Below, one piece after another: positions 45,881 to 52,953 of a stretch of 64,000 nt of DNA (the first letter of the stretch is position 1; each line of letters opens with the position of its first letter). This DNA is from Sinomicrobium weinanense (GTDB lineage Bacteria > Bacteroidota > Bacteroidia > Flavobacteriales > Flavobacteriaceae). Where the stretch lies: contig NZ_JAHKRR010000004.1 in assembly GCF_018863395.1 (NCBI RefSeq), positions 496,001 through 560,000 on the forward strand, in the 5' to 3' direction. The translations under genes and the position numbers were made by a program. The notes beneath the pieces were generated by a model. That model saw only the letters and a program-made list of their open reading frames with translations, had not been told where the DNA came from and did no database searches.

Positions 45881-46172
45881 TGCTATCGGTTTGACGGTTA
45901 CACATTTTTTCTTGCCATTTTTCACGGAATCCGGATTTCCATCGATGCTTCATGTGACGTGGAGGGCCGTATCCCCGTCTGTATCTCCAGCCGCTTCCCA
46001 GGAATAACAGCTTACACAGCAGTAATACCCCCAGGGTTTGCAGGAAAGTGAGCGTAGTGATACCGAATATCATGGGCATGAGCCAGTTCCACAGCTGCAT
46101 CACTACAAAGACATAAAGGGTAATAACAGCCAGTTTTAAGATTACGAATCCTGTGATTTTCAATGCTTTCAT
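45870..46172 (-). CDS. Small membrane protein linked to an ECF sigma factor
   Basis: 100 residues with two hydrophobic segments (ITGFVILKLAVITLYVFVVMQLWNWLMPMIFGI and TFLQTLGVLLLCKLLFLG, in parts), then a basic, aromatic tail (WRYRRGYGPPRHMKHRWKSGFREKWQEKM). I recall similar LWNWLMP...ILFG proteins with H/R-rich tails next to sigma factors in other Bacteroidota. Its position right after the sigma gene (3-nt gap) suggests a membrane partner or regulator of that sigma factor. Confidence 0.7.
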   Translation of the reverse strand: MKALKITGFVILKLAVITLYVFVVMQLWNWLMPMIFGITTLTFLQTLGVLLLCKLLFLGSGWRYRRGYGPPRHMKHRWKSGFREKWQEKMCNRQTDSNEQ

Positions 46173-46175
46173 GGG

Positions 46176-46739
46176 TCAATCGTTTAATTCGTTATACAAT
46201 AATTGCAGTTCTTTTTTGAGCCGTATCACGGCATATCTTTTTCTGGACAACACGGTGTTGACAGACACTTTTTGTCTTTTGGCGATCTCTGCTACGGGTA
46301 TTCCCTCCAGTTCGTGGAGCGCAAAGGCATCCTGTTGCTCTTTCGGGAGCATTTCCAGGGTATATTCCAGAATCCGGTATACTTCTTCCTGCCACAGTTC
46401 GGTTTCCTGGTGTGCCGGAATGTGTTCCTGTAACCAATCGAAAATGCTGTTTTCGTTCTCCTCGTCATTCGAAGGCCTTGTGAGGTCAGAGGCAGGGGTA
46501 GGTTTCTTTTTACGGATAAAATCAATGGCTTTGAACCTTGCTGTGCTGTAAAGCCATGAAGTGATCTTGTCCATGTCCTTGATCTCCTCAAAACCCAGCA
46601 CCAGGTTGTAAAAGACATCCTGAACAATATCCTTTGCATCTTCCCGGTTGGGGATCCACTGTCTCAGAAAATAGATCAACCTGCCTTCTTCTGATAAAGT
46701 TACCCGTTCTATGACACTATTTTTTGCCTGTTGATCCAT
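46176..46739 (-). CDS. ECF-type RNA polymerase sigma factor
   Basis: 187 residues. Region 2: LIYFLRQWIPNREDAKDIVQDVFYNLV and ITSWLYSTARFKAIDFIRKKKP; a linker of about 45 residues; region 4: LPKEQQDAFALHELEGIPVAEIAKRQKVSVNTVLSRKRYAV. It heads a three-gene minus-strand operon with the membrane protein and the HMA-like protein. No FecR-type anti-sigma is nearby, so the membrane protein is the best candidate for control. Confidence 0.9.
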   Translation of the reverse strand: MDQQAKNSVIERVTLSEEGRLIYFLRQWIPNREDAKDIVQDVFYNLVLGFEEIKDMDKITSWLYSTARFKAIDFIRKKKPTPASDLTRPSNDEENENSIFDWLQEHIPAHQETELWQEEVYRILEYTLEMLPKEQQDAFALHELEGIPVAEIAKRQKVSVNTVLSRKRYAVIRLKKELQLLYNELND

Positions 46740-46744
46740 GCAGT

Positions 46745-46837
46745 GGAAATGCGTTATACTTATATAGTCGGAATACCGGATGAAATATTTTACAGATAGG
46801 TGATTTTTTTTGCATTTTATTATGAATTGGCATTTCC
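46745..46837. promoter_or_regulatory. Inverted repeat in the divergent region between the sigma operon and the Cys-rich peptide gene
   Basis: GGAAATGC (46745-46752) and GCATTTCC (46830-46837) are exact reverse complements 77 bp apart in the 177-bp divergent region. A third, shorter AATGCGT occurs near 46860. This might be a shared operator, but the spacing is large and chance is not excluded. I found no perfect TAnnTTTG box here, which would fit transcription by alternative sigma factors. Confidence 0.3.
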
Positions 46838-46916
46838 CCTTGCTGAAAAATGAATATAAAATGCGTCTTTTTACGTGATGTTCCGTCTTAATAAATGTAA
46901 CTTAAAATTCATTATT

Positions 46917-47021
46917 ATGAAAACAACAGCTCGTTGCGAATGCCAGTGTGCGTCTTGTAAAGAAGGGAACTGTTCTGACTGTACCTGTAAGAATTGTAAC
47001 TGTGCCCATTGTGAGTGTTAA
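46917..47021 (+). CDS. Metallothionein-like cysteine-rich micropeptide (34 residues)
   Basis: ATG 46917 opens a frame of 34 residues ending at TAA 47019-47021. Eleven cysteines are at positions 7, 9, 11, 14, 19, 22, 24, 27, 29, 32 and 34, mostly as CxC and CxxC pairs, with one histidine (31) and no aromatic or large hydrophobic residue. Such composition (32 percent Cys) is typical of metallothioneins, which bind Zn, Cd or Cu(I) in thiolate clusters; it is shorter than SmtA/BmtA and lacks their fold signatures. It lies upstream of a SigZ gene and opposite a sigma/membrane/HMA-like operon. The length is below most gene-finder limits. Confidence 0.75.
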   Translation: MKTTARCECQCASCKEGNCSDCTCKNCNCAHCEC

Positions 47022-47093
47022 TGTTTGGTTTTGATCTTGCGATTTTCCCAAACCTTAATCGAAAAACGATAATTCTGTCAATGACATGTTTTA

Positions 47094-47181
47094 TTCTGTG
47101 GTTCTCTGTGGAACCTCTGAGCAACTTTGTGTAATAACTATTTCACAGAGATACACAGAGGTTTCACAGAGTTTCGCAAAG
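47094..47181 (+). repeat. Inverted array of CACAGAG-type units upstream of sigZ
   Basis: Left arm TTCTGTGG, TTCTCTGTGG, AACCTCTGAG, CAACTTTGTG (47094-47131). Right arm TTTCACAGAG, ATACACAGAGG, TTTCACAGAG, TTTCGCAAAG (47141-47181). Units are about 10 nt, and the arms are reverse complements with a 9-nt loop, so a long hairpin is likely. Related CACAGAG repeats occur in many bacterial genomes. Confidence 0.7.
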
Positions 47182-47267
47182 ATTTGATCATGGGCTTAAT
47201 GTCATTACAATTTATGCGGTTACTTAAATGTTATCTCTTGCAGTGACGCTTTTTGTATATTCGTATT

Positions 47268-47810
47268 ATGGAAACAGCAGAGGTGTGGAAACAATTTTCA
47301 GAAGGGGTAAGGGGATATATCCGTAACAGGATAAACGACCCGGAAACAGTGGAGGACCTGTTGCAGGAAGTCTTTGCCAAAGTTCATATCAACCTGCACA
47401 AGGTGCAGAACGAAGCCCGTGTAAAAGCCTGGGTGTATACGATTGCCCGCAATGCGGTAACGGACCATTACAGAAAGAGGGATCACCCTGTTCTCCTTCC
47501 GAAAGAAAGAGCCATTGCCGATATGGAAGAAGAAAAAGAAGAATTAACGGCGAAAGACTGTCTTTTACCACTTATTCACAACTTGCCCGAAGCGTACCGG
47601 AGGGCCATGCTCCTCAGTGAGATCGAGGGCCGGAAACAGGCAGAGGTTGCCGAAATACTCCAAATCTCGCTTTCTGGGGCCAAATCCCGCATACAAAGAG
47701 GGCGCAGGCTTTTGCAGTACGGCTATATGGACTGCTGCAATTACAAACTCAACGAAGACGGATATCTTGTGGGAGAGCACCAGGAAGACTGCAAGGTCTG
47801 TAATTCGTGA
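47268..47810 (+). CDS. sigZ: SigZ-type ECF sigma factor with a cysteine-rich C-terminal tail
   Basis: 180 residues from ATG 47268 (METAEVWKQFSEGVRGYIRNR). Region 2: DPETVEDLLQEVFAKVHINL and VYTIARNAVTDHYRKRD; region 4: LPEAYRRAMLLSEIEGRKQAEVAEILQIS and GAKSRIQRGRRLLQ. A tail of about 25 residues follows with DCCNYKLNEDG and EDCKVCN, four cysteines in a CC...CxxC layout, typical of SigZ proteins and suited to metal or thiol sensing. It lies 246 nt downstream of the Cys-rich peptide. The TTG start at 47253 is less likely. Confidence 0.88.
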   Translation: METAEVWKQFSEGVRGYIRNRINDPETVEDLLQEVFAKVHINLHKVQNEARVKAWVYTIARNAVTDHYRKRDHPVLLPKERAIADMEEEKEELTAKDCLLPLIHNLPEAYRRAMLLSEIEGRKQAEVAEILQISLSGAKSRIQRGRRLLQYGYMDCCNYKLNEDGYLVGEHQEDCKVCNS

Positions 47811-47831
47811 TTTATGTTAGACAGACATGGA

Positions 47832-48584
47832 TCATTGATCCAGCCATGCCTTAAAATATTTAACGCGGTCCCTGCTCACAATGATATTTTCCCGCTCGCC
47901 GACGTTCAATGTCAATTTCAGGCGATTGCTGAACCATTGCTTTATAGAACCTATGGCAGAAATATTCAGGATAAACTTCCTGTTCACCTGGAAGAATACC
48001 GAAGCATCCAGCTCCTGGGCCAGCTTGTTTACCGAAGGATCCACAATGTGCTTTTCTCCCGAAAAGGTATAGGCTGTGGTAAGCCTGCTCTCCGATTTAA
48101 AATAGGCAATCTCCCCGGTATTTACAGACCTGTATTGATCTCCCAGCTTTATCAGCAACCGGTTCCTGATCGTGTTCGGGCTCAGCGCTGCCCTGAGCAT
48201 TTCCTTTTCCGGAGGCCGGAACGCACCTTTCAGGCGTTCCAGTTTGCGGAGTGCCCGGGCAATATCTTCAGGGCCGTAGGGTTTGACGATGTAATCTATG
48301 CTGTTCAGGGCAAAAGATCTCAGGGCATAATTGCTGTATGCGGTAGTAAATATTATAGGAGCTGTGACTTCTACCCGGTCGAATATCTGAAAGCAGTTGC
48401 CATCGGTCAGTTCGATGTCCTGGAAAACCAGGTCGGGCATTTTATGGGTACGGAACCAATGAATGGCAGCTTCGTTAGACTCAAGTATGGCGGCGATCCG
48501 GATGGTGTCGTCATATTGCGTCAGGAGGTCGCATAAGCGATTAGCCGTATGTGTTTCATCTTCAATGACCAATATTCTCATCAC
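47832..48584 (-). CDS. LytTR-family response regulator
   Basis: 250 residues. Receiver domain at 1-120 with the acidic pocket EDE (8-10) and phosphoacceptor D56 in DLVFQDIEL, plus TTAYSNYALRSF and the lysine in VKPYGPED. LytTR DNA-binding domain at about 140-245 (RLLIKLGDQYRSVNTGEIAYFKSESRLT in parts, FFQVNRKFILNISAI). The start codon region overlaps the end of the kinase gene upstream by about 20 nt. Partner of that kinase. Confidence 0.92.
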   Translation of the reverse strand: MMRILVIEDETHTANRLCDLLTQYDDTIRIAAILESNEAAIHWFRTHKMPDLVFQDIELTDGNCFQIFDRVEVTAPIIFTTAYSNYALRSFALNSIDYIVKPYGPEDIARALRKLERLKGAFRPPEKEMLRAALSPNTIRNRLLIKLGDQYRSVNTGEIAYFKSESRLTTAYTFSGEKHIVDPSVNKLAQELDASVFFQVNRKFILNISAIGSIKQWFSNRLKLTLNVGERENIIVSRDRVKYFKAWLDQ

Positions 48585-49605
48585 TGTTGTTTTTGAAAAT
48601 AATAGGCAGTTTTACCACAAAATCTCCTGCAACTACACCATAATCGATATTTTTCCCGCACAACAGGTAAAACCGTTTTGACAAATTAATGAGCCCCACT
48701 CCGGTAGAGGCATGGGATGGTTTGCCCGGATTGAGGTTATTGCTGACATAAATAAAGTCCTGATCGTTGTATAGCCTGATCTCCAGGGGATGGGTTTTGT
48801 TATGGCTGTTGTGTTTAATAGAATTTTCCGTAAGTACTTGCAGGGTCCCCGGTGGTACTATAACGTGTTCTCTTATCTCGAGGTGGTTTGTGAGCCTTAT
48901 AGCATCGCCGAATCGGGTATGGATCAAAAAGAAATAATTGTTTACGAAATCCAGTTCTTCCTCAAGGCTGACATACATTTGGTCGTTCCGGTCTATGGAA
49001 AAGCGCAGTATCCTGGACAGCTTCAGGATAAAGTCGGAAGCCAGGTCGGCATCTTTGTATACAAGTGAAGAGAGCACGCTGAGGCTGTTAAACAGAAAAT
49101 GGGGTTCTATCTGGGCTTTTAACAGCTTGTAATGGGCTATGGCATTTTCCTTTTTCAACTTTTCGGCAAGAAGCTGGTTTTCCTTGACGGTCAGTTCGGT
49201 CTGGAAATATTCGTAAAAACTGAGGGCGGACATAAAGAGGACGAGTACCCCCAGGATAAGCACCGGGTTGAAATATCCTATGTTTCCCCAGTCCGTTCTG
49301 AAATAGTGAACATCGACATAACGGTAAACGATATTGGTTATTAAAGCAAAAAGATAACCGTAACCCAGGCAGAAAAACAGGTATACGAGGGGTTGCTTTC
49401 GGGGGGTAAACCATTTCTTTTTCAGGAAATCCAGTATATACAGGCACAACATCCACAGGCTGATAACAAAGATGGAAAAATAGATGCCCCTGCGGGTAAA
49501 GGCGAAAAAGTGGTGAAAGGTTTCGTCTCCCCATTTTATAATAAGGTGCAACCCGTAAATGAGAAGCAGCCGGGCAAAAAAAGTATGTAGGGCTTTGTTT
49601 TTCAC
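48562..49605 (-). CDS. LytS-type sensor histidine kinase
   Basis: 347 residues. Four membrane helices in the first 135 residues, a short coiled coil (VKENQLLAEKLKKENA), then the His_kinase family signature AQIEPHFLFNSLSVLSSL with phosphorylated H169, and a HATPase domain (VLTENSIKHNS, GVGLINLSKRF). No periplasmic sensor domain of size, so the signal is sensed in the membrane. Operon with the LytTR regulator. Confidence 0.92.
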   Translation of the reverse strand: MKNKALHTFFARLLLIYGLHLIIKWGDETFHHFFAFTRRGIYFSIFVISLWMLCLYILDFLKKKWFTPRKQPLVYLFFCLGYGYLFALITNIVYRYVDVHYFRTDWGNIGYFNPVLILGVLVLFMSALSFYEYFQTELTVKENQLLAEKLKKENAIAHYKLLKAQIEPHFLFNSLSVLSSLVYKDADLASDFILKLSRILRFSIDRNDQMYVSLEEELDFVNNYFFLIHTRFGDAIRLTNHLEIREHVIVPPGTLQVLTENSIKHNSHNKTHPLEIRLYNDQDFIYVSNNLNPGKPSHASTGVGLINLSKRFYLLCGKNIDYGVVAGDFVVKLPIIFKNNSDENIGH

Positions 49606-49679
49606 TTACGGTGCCATTGAATGTTTAAAATTAAGGTTTATTATTTAGCGTGTGGCAAAACTCAATTTTGGAGGCAAAA

Positions 49680-49753
49680 GGTTGAAGGAGATTGAAACGC
49701 TTTTAAATCAATCTCCCGATAGCATCGGGATTCAATCTTCTTCAATCTTTCAA
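49680..49753. repeat. Inverted GATTGAA repeats with a CCCGAT hairpin downstream of the epimerase gene
   Basis: GGTTGAAGGAGATTGAA and AATCAATC on the left, TTCAATCTTCTTCAATCTTTCAAT-type repeats on the right (49731-49753), with TCCCGAT (49714-49720) and ATCGGGA (49724-49730) forming a tight hairpin between. Period is about 9-10 nt. It may end transcription of the minus-strand operon, but no T tract is present. Confidence 0.5.
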
Positions 49754-49771
49754 TACCACCAGGTTCAGTAT

Positions 49772-50755
49772 TTAAAAATATCCTTCACTTTTAAACCAGT
49801 TTACAGCGTTGTTTATGGATTCATTGATGTCCGTATCCCGCATGTTCAGATGTTTCCGGGCTTTTGCGTTGCTGAAATAATTGTCCAGGGACAGCATTCT
49901 TACATGGGTTTTCAGCAAACGGAGCCTTTTGGAGGGAAAGATACGGTGAGCCAGGCCAAAGGCGGTTTTTGTAAATCCGGGAATGGGTATGAGCCACTTG
50001 CGTTGCCCTGCCACATCCAGCACTTTTTTAAAATAGGCTTTATAAGACAGGTTGGTGCCCGAAAGCAGGTAGCATTCTCCCGTTCTGCCCAGGGTCAGGG
50101 CGTTGACGGTGGCGATGGCCGCGGCACGGACGTCGACAAAACTTTTGCCTCCCTTCGGGTAGAACAGCACCTTTTTCTTTAGTGCATACAACATCAATGC
50201 ACCGCTGGACGGCCTGGTATCATAAGGGCCGGTCATAAAAGTAGGGGCTACCACCACGGCAGGAAAACTGTTTTTACGGGCCTTGTCCAGTACATATTTT
50301 TGGGCCAGGTACTTGCTGTAAGCATAACCGGAGTCCTTTAACCAGTTCATAAAGCCCGATTCTTCGTTTCCCGGGTCACTTATGGTCCCGTTGGTAAAGC
50401 AGTTGGCCGTGCTTACCAGTACAAAGCGCCGGATGTGGTGTTGCTCACAGGCCCGGACCAGGAGCTCGGTAGAGGTGAAATTGGCCTTTTTATAAGGGGT
50501 GAAGTCTGTGGTGTTCTGGGAAGTCATGGAGGCACAATGGATCACGTAGTCTGCCTTTTTTACTGCCAAAGTTACATCGTCCGTATTGTGGAGCTCGCCG
50601 CGGCAGATGGTACAATTCAGTCCGTTCAGGGCACTGATATTGCTTGCGGGCCTTACCATGGCGATCACCCTGAATCCCCTTTGCAGCAATACCCTCGCGA
50701 TATGATTGCCCAGAAAACCGTTTGCACCTGTTACCAATACCGTTTTTTCCGTCAT
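49772..50755 (-). CDS. NAD(P)-dependent epimerase/dehydratase (extended SDR)
   Basis: 327 residues with the Rossmann motif TVLVTGANGFLGNHIARVL (about 5-23), the serine/tyrosine-lysine catalytic set (VLVSTANCF, YAYSKYLAQK with YxxxK), and VAPTFMTGPYDTRPSSGAL. Resembles dihydroflavonol-reductase and 3-beta-hydroxysteroid-dehydrogenase-like proteins and HpnA. Substrate unknown. Last gene of a four-gene operon; starts three bases after the SDR stop. Confidence 0.85.
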   Translation of the reverse strand: MTEKTVLVTGANGFLGNHIARVLLQRGFRVIAMVRPASNISALNGLNCTICRGELHNTDDVTLAVKKADYVIHCASMTSQNTTDFTPYKKANFTSTELLVRACEQHHIRRFVLVSTANCFTNGTISDPGNEESGFMNWLKDSGYAYSKYLAQKYVLDKARKNSFPAVVVAPTFMTGPYDTRPSSGALMLYALKKKVLFYPKGGKSFVDVRAAAIATVNALTLGRTGECYLLSGTNLSYKAYFKKVLDVAGQRKWLIPIPGFTKTAFGLAHRIFPSKRLRLLKTHVRMLSLDNYFSNAKARKHLNMRDTDINESINNAVNWFKSEGYF

Positions 50756-50758
50756 CTT

Positions 50759-51550
50759 TTATTGTCTTAACTCGTGTTGTAATTTGCTGCTTAATATCTT
50801 TAACTGGAATTTTACAGGCATCAGCCGTTGGAGGATAGAGCTGAACCTGTTCATTTTCCCGGGAATGATGATCGATTCTTTTTGAAGTAATTTTTTCATA
50901 CAAATGGCTGCGGTGGTTTCGGCAGACAAAATGGTAGACCGGATAAACCTTCCATGCGAATTTATCCGGTTGGTAGTATCGCTGTTGGTAGGCATTCCCC
51001 CGGGATGTGCTACGGCCACGTGAATGTTGCTATCTTTCAGTTCTGCATTGAGCCCCCGGGAAAAGGAATAGACAAAAGCCTTGGAAGCGGGGTAGACAGT
51101 TTTATAGGGCATAGGGGAGAAAGCGGCCAGGCTGGAAATGTTCAGAATGTAGGATTCTTTCTGTTTTTTAAGTATGGGGAGCAACTGGTGGGTAAGGACC
51201 ACCAGCGAACGCATGTTCAGAAACAGAATATCGTCAATATAAGCAAGGGAGGCATCCGTAAACCTTTTGGTCCCGCCTGTCCCTGCATTATTGATCAGAA
51301 TATCAATGCTGTATTTCTTTATGCGATTGACGGTTTTCGATACATTCTCCGCTTTGGTCAGATCTGTTTCATAACAGATAATATGAACATAATATCGGGA
51401 CATAAGGTCTTCTGCAATACTATGCATATGCTCACCTGGCAACGAGACGAGAATGAGGTTTCGCCCCAGTTTGGCACACACTTCGGCCAGAGCTTTTCCC
51501 AATCCCTGGCTGGCGCCTGTGATGACTGTAAATGTGTTTTGATTATGCAT
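50759..51550 (-). CDS. Short-chain dehydrogenase/reductase
   Basis: 263 residues, classical SDR: NAD(P) motif TGASQGLGKALAEV (about 11-24), NNAGTGG, catalytic NISSLAAFSPMPYKTVYPASKAF with serine, tyrosine (YPASK) and lysine, then HPGGMPTN. The start ATG at 51550 overlaps the DUF2062 stop by one base (TAATG). Similar SDRs act on lipids or polyketides, and the START gene in the same operon points to a lipid. Confidence 0.88.
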   Translation of the reverse strand: MHNQNTFTVITGASQGLGKALAEVCAKLGRNLILVSLPGEHMHSIAEDLMSRYYVHIICYETDLTKAENVSKTVNRIKKYSIDILINNAGTGGTKRFTDASLAYIDDILFLNMRSLVVLTHQLLPILKKQKESYILNISSLAAFSPMPYKTVYPASKAFVYSFSRGLNAELKDSNIHVAVAHPGGMPTNSDTTNRINSHGRFIRSTILSAETTAAICMKKLLQKESIIIPGKMNRFSSILQRLMPVKFQLKILSSKLQHELRQ

Positions 51551-51990
51551 TAGCAACGTGATTTTTTTCTAAACCAGAGCAGGACCACATAGTAACTGGC
51601 CCATGCACAAAAAATACCGGTAATACACCCGCCTGCCAGCAAGGAATACAATACGTTTTTCCCCGAGGACCACAAGATATGTAAAAGATCTGTGCCGATC
51701 TTGTCCGGGAAGACAAAATCGGAAGATAATCCCAGGACTGTTTTTCCCAGCCAGTAATTGAATGTAAAAATAAATGTCCCGGTGAACAGGTTGGTATTAA
51801 AAACGGCCAGGCAGGCAGCTTTCTTATTGACTTTCATACAGGATGCAATGCCCAGGGATATAAACATTTGTAGCCCCGGCACGGGCATCATGCCAATAAA
51901 AGAGCCGATGGCAAACCCCTTTGCAATCTGCTCCGGACTGCCTTTAAGAGCGAAAATTTTTGTTTTTAATATAGTTAAAACCCTGCTCAT
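51550..51990 (-). CDS. DUF2062 family membrane protein
   Basis: 146 residues, three to four membrane segments. GSPEQIAKGFAIGSFIGMMPVPGLQMF is the DUF2062 signature (xxPxxxAxGxAxGxFxGxxPxxGxQ). Function unknown; in other bacteria DUF2062 occurs near glycosyltransferases and lipid genes. Coupled to the SDR gene by a 1-nt overlap and 8 nt downstream of the START gene. Confidence 0.85.
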   Translation of the reverse strand: MSRVLTILKTKIFALKGSPEQIAKGFAIGSFIGMMPVPGLQMFISLGIASCMKVNKKAACLAVFNTNLFTGTFIFTFNYWLGKTVLGLSSDFVFPDKIGTDLLHILWSSGKNVLYSLLAGGCITGIFCAWASYYVVLLWFRKKSRC

Positions 51991-51998
51991 ATAAAAGT

Positions 51999-52610
51999 TT
52001 ACCGGACTTGTTTTCTCAATTTTTCAACAGACGCTATCAGTTTGGCCTGTACCACAGGGTCTGTGAAAGCTCTCGGAAAATCAGGTTCATCTTCCGTAAT
52101 GGCCCGATGGACCACCTTTGTTCTTCCGTCGGGGACCGGAATAAACTTCCATGTGGCCTGGTAAGACATGATCCGCTTTATATGTTGCCATTCCGGCCTG
52201 GCCTTTGGTGTACTGTTCATTTTTATGATGGAGGCATTTCTGGTGACCGTCAGTTCGTTTCGGGTAATGAGGTCCCTGGAGCGAAATGGCCAGGGAAGGC
52301 GAAATTGTATATAGGTCTGCCATTGTGTTGGAGAATTTAATTGTATGTCGCAGTCGTGTGCCGTTACAGACCATTGCAGGAATTTTTCGGCATTTGTGAA
52401 TTGCTCTATAAGCGTGGCGATATCCGAATGTATCATAAATACGGCTTCCATTTCCCTTGCCTTCCTTCCGTCCGGGATACTGACCCACCGGTAGCTGATG
52501 GTAATGTCTTTTTCATCCCTGGCCATTTTCCATTCCGTAGCCGGCTCCTGCGGATATCCTGCTTCGAAAAGGAAGAACATAAAAAATAAGGAAGTCCCTA
52601 ACTGTTTCAT
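51999..52610 (-). CDS. Secreted START-domain lipid-binding protein
   Basis: 203 residues from ATG 52610 (MKQLGTSLFFMFFLFEAGYPQ, a signal peptide). The remaining part matches the START fold of bacterial StAR-like proteins: WKMARDEKDITISYRWV, IATLIEQFTNAEKFLQWSVTAHDCDIQ (in parts), YIQFRLPWPFRSRDLITRNELT, ATWKFIPVPDGRTKVVHRAITEDEP. Probably binds a lipid in the periplasm. First gene of the operon START-DUF2062-SDR-epimerase. Confidence 0.85.
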   Translation of the reverse strand: MKQLGTSLFFMFFLFEAGYPQEPATEWKMARDEKDITISYRWVSIPDGRKAREMEAVFMIHSDIATLIEQFTNAEKFLQWSVTAHDCDIQLNSPTQWQTYIQFRLPWPFRSRDLITRNELTVTRNASIIKMNSTPKARPEWQHIKRIMSYQATWKFIPVPDGRTKVVHRAITEDEPDFPRAFTDPVVQAKLIASVEKLRKQVR

Positions 52611-52953
52611 CGGGTTTGTATTAGAGCGTAAATGTATATACAGCGGGCAACGCTGCAATGGAGATTCTTCCCGGAGGCAGTATTTTGTGCTGATCGGAAT
52701 AAAACGGGACCTGAACGGTATGATCGTGATTTGTGGTTCTGATATTATGGCACGATCGGTTGTTGTGGTTTACTGTTTCGGAAAGTGCTGTCTAAATCAC
52801 CTGTATTGTAATAAGGAATAATTATGCCAAAAGTGTAATGGTCTTTATTTTAGTCGGTTATGGTGGTTTTGAGATGTGGTTACTGTACGGTTTCAGCACA
52901 TGTTGTGTCCGTTAATGACACATTATTGTTTTGATAGATTAACCCAGAGATCC
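52611..52953. other. 343-nt gap without a recognised feature
   Basis: Between the START gene and the convergent-facing end of the next minus-strand gene. No frame with coding character, hairpin with T tract or array of tandem units was seen on either strand. It must hold the promoter of the START operon, but I see no exact TAnnTTTG on the minus strand. Confidence 0.4.

Noticed and set aside
45647-45925. Longer start (92 residues) for the HMA-like protein
   Set aside because: The added 15 residues overlap the preceding gene by 56 nt and are basic and unlike the fold; the internal ATG at 45880 gives a typical coupled overlap.
47041-47093. Possible small RNA or riboswitch in the gap before sigZ
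   Set aside because: Only the CACAGAG inverted array has structure; no known riboswitch core was recognised.
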